64,000 nt of DNA from Fibrobacter sp. UWB2 (GTDB lineage: Bacteria; Fibrobacterota; Fibrobacteria; Fibrobacterales; Fibrobacteraceae). The notes below the pieces were generated by a model. It was not told the DNA's origin and ran no database searches. It saw only the letters and a list, made by a program, of their open reading frames with translations. The stretch covers positions 620,001-684,000 of the forward strand of contig NZ_MWQK01000002.1 of the NCBI RefSeq assembly GCF_002210425.1, read 5' to 3'. Shown here piece by piece: positions 63,523-64,000 of this stretch (positions are counted from its first letter, which is position 1; each line of letters opens with the position of its first letter). A program made the translations under genes and the position numbers.

Positions 63523-64000
63523 ATGAAAATATTTTTTCTGAAACGAGCAATGCGTGCCGCGGTTGTGGCGAGCTCTGTTTCCCTTAGTTTGGCAGGACTT
63601 TGTATGGCAGAAACTCCTATAAAAACCATTCCTTGGAACGGCTATGTCGGGGCTGTAAGTTTTACCTTCGATGATGCTTACGCAAACCAGGTGGAAAATC
63701 TTAAACCGATTCTAGATGACCTGCCGGATGTCCACGTGACGTTTTTCCTGACGAGCATGGGGAATGGCTTGACGCAGAATGCCGCGGGTTTTGCCGCGCT
63801 TGCGAAAGCGGGGAATGAGATTGGGAACCATACCCAGTCGCATCCGCATTTGACCGGAGCCAGCGATAGCGAACTTGAAGAAGAAATCGTCAAGTTTGCA
63901 AATACAATTGAAAGTACGCTTGCTGAGGAGGGCGCCGATGTGAAGGTGACTTCTCTTGCGACTCCGTTCTGCGAAAACAATGACAAAATCAAAAGCGTGA
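63523..64000 (+). CDS. Polysaccharide deacetylase (CE4/NodB), 3' truncated
   Basis: The ATG at 63523 begins a leader (to about LCMA, residue 29) and the frame stays open to the window end, so the C-terminus is missing. SFTFDDAY is NodB motif 1 with the catalytic and metal Asp, and GNHTQSHPHL is motif 2 with the metal-binding His pair. The family removes acetyl groups from xylan, chitin or peptidoglycan. The divergent GH10 neighbour makes xylan the likeliest substrate by context. Confidence 0.87.
   Translation, partial: MKIFFLKRAMRAAVVASSVSLSLAGLCMAETPIKTIPWNGYVGAVSFTFDDAYANQVENLKPILDDLPDVHVTFFLTSMGNGLTQNAAGFAALAKAGNEIGNHTQSHPHLTGASDSELEEEIVKFANTIESTLAEEGADVKVTSLATPFCENNDKIKSV

Overview
The window reads as chromosome of a Fibrobacter-type bacterium (Fibrobacter succinogenes or a close relative). 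The reasons are: lipoproteins and regulators of families I know as Fibrobacter-specific paralogs (TIGR02171-like and TIGR02147-like), long Ser/Glu linkers between secreted modules, a shared C-terminal sorting-type domain on plant cell-wall enzymes (PL1 pectate lyase, GH8 glucanase, GH10 xylanase), and a full set of Gram-negative envelope genes. No rRNA, tRNA, CRISPR array, integrase or transposase was seen. Gene density is high on both strands. Family names come from memory of motifs, not from searches.

Layout. 0-16.9 kb is mostly housekeeping: a truncated PfkB kinase, a secreted choice-of-anchor-I protein, an HrpB-type helicase, a BamA/TamA-like outer-membrane protein, inorganic pyrophosphatase, galE, a YbdG-like MscS channel, then an aromatic cluster (chorismate mutase, TyrA-ACT, a degenerate EPSP-synthase-like protein), NAD kinase, a pseudouridine synthase and hisC. 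16.9-23.9 kb holds two AT-rich orphan genes, a PL1 pectate lyase, an arginase-fold protein, guanine deaminase, and a minus-strand run TM2 / rdgB / dus / radical SAM. 23.9-39.9 kb is the most unusual part: an AlgJ/AlgX-like SGNH lipoprotein, a SirB1/transglutaminase-like protein, four large tandem paralogous lipoproteins (FGE/sulfatase-modifying fold, then PD40 beta-propeller, then SGNH-like domain) and a GT-C-like polytopic membrane protein, all on the plus strand. 40-44 kb carries a GH8 cellulase and a Ser-rich protein with five Cys4/WWW modules. 44.2-48.7 kb is a 1481-residue double activase of the 2-hydroxyacyl-CoA dehydratase type. 48.9-52.2 kb has a secreted FGE-like protein directly followed by a second AlgJ-like SGNH protein, a split version of the 26-38 kb fusion. 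52.3-55 kb: a GIY-YIG nuclease among REP-like palindromes, a solitary HigA-like protein, pmbA and adk. 55.2-59.7 kb: a TIGR02147-type regulator and three lipoproteins. 59.7-64 kb: leuB, an orphan lipoprotein with an internal duplication, and a divergent pair GH10 xylanase / CE4 deacetylase, the latter cut by the window end.

The best candidate for an undescribed system is the envelope locus at 23.9-39.9 kb, with its partner at 48.9-52.2 kb. FGE-fold and SGNH domains recur as fusions and as neighbours, the FGE domains have lost the catalytic cysteines, and two of the SGNH domains carry inserted segments with a cysteine about every eight or nine residues. The working idea, which is inference, is a surface-polymer acyl-transfer or adhesion apparatus in the outer envelope. 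A second theme is dispersed palindromic repeats: several families sit between genes, and at least one (probably more) lies in frame inside a conserved protein, as with Rickettsia palindromic elements.
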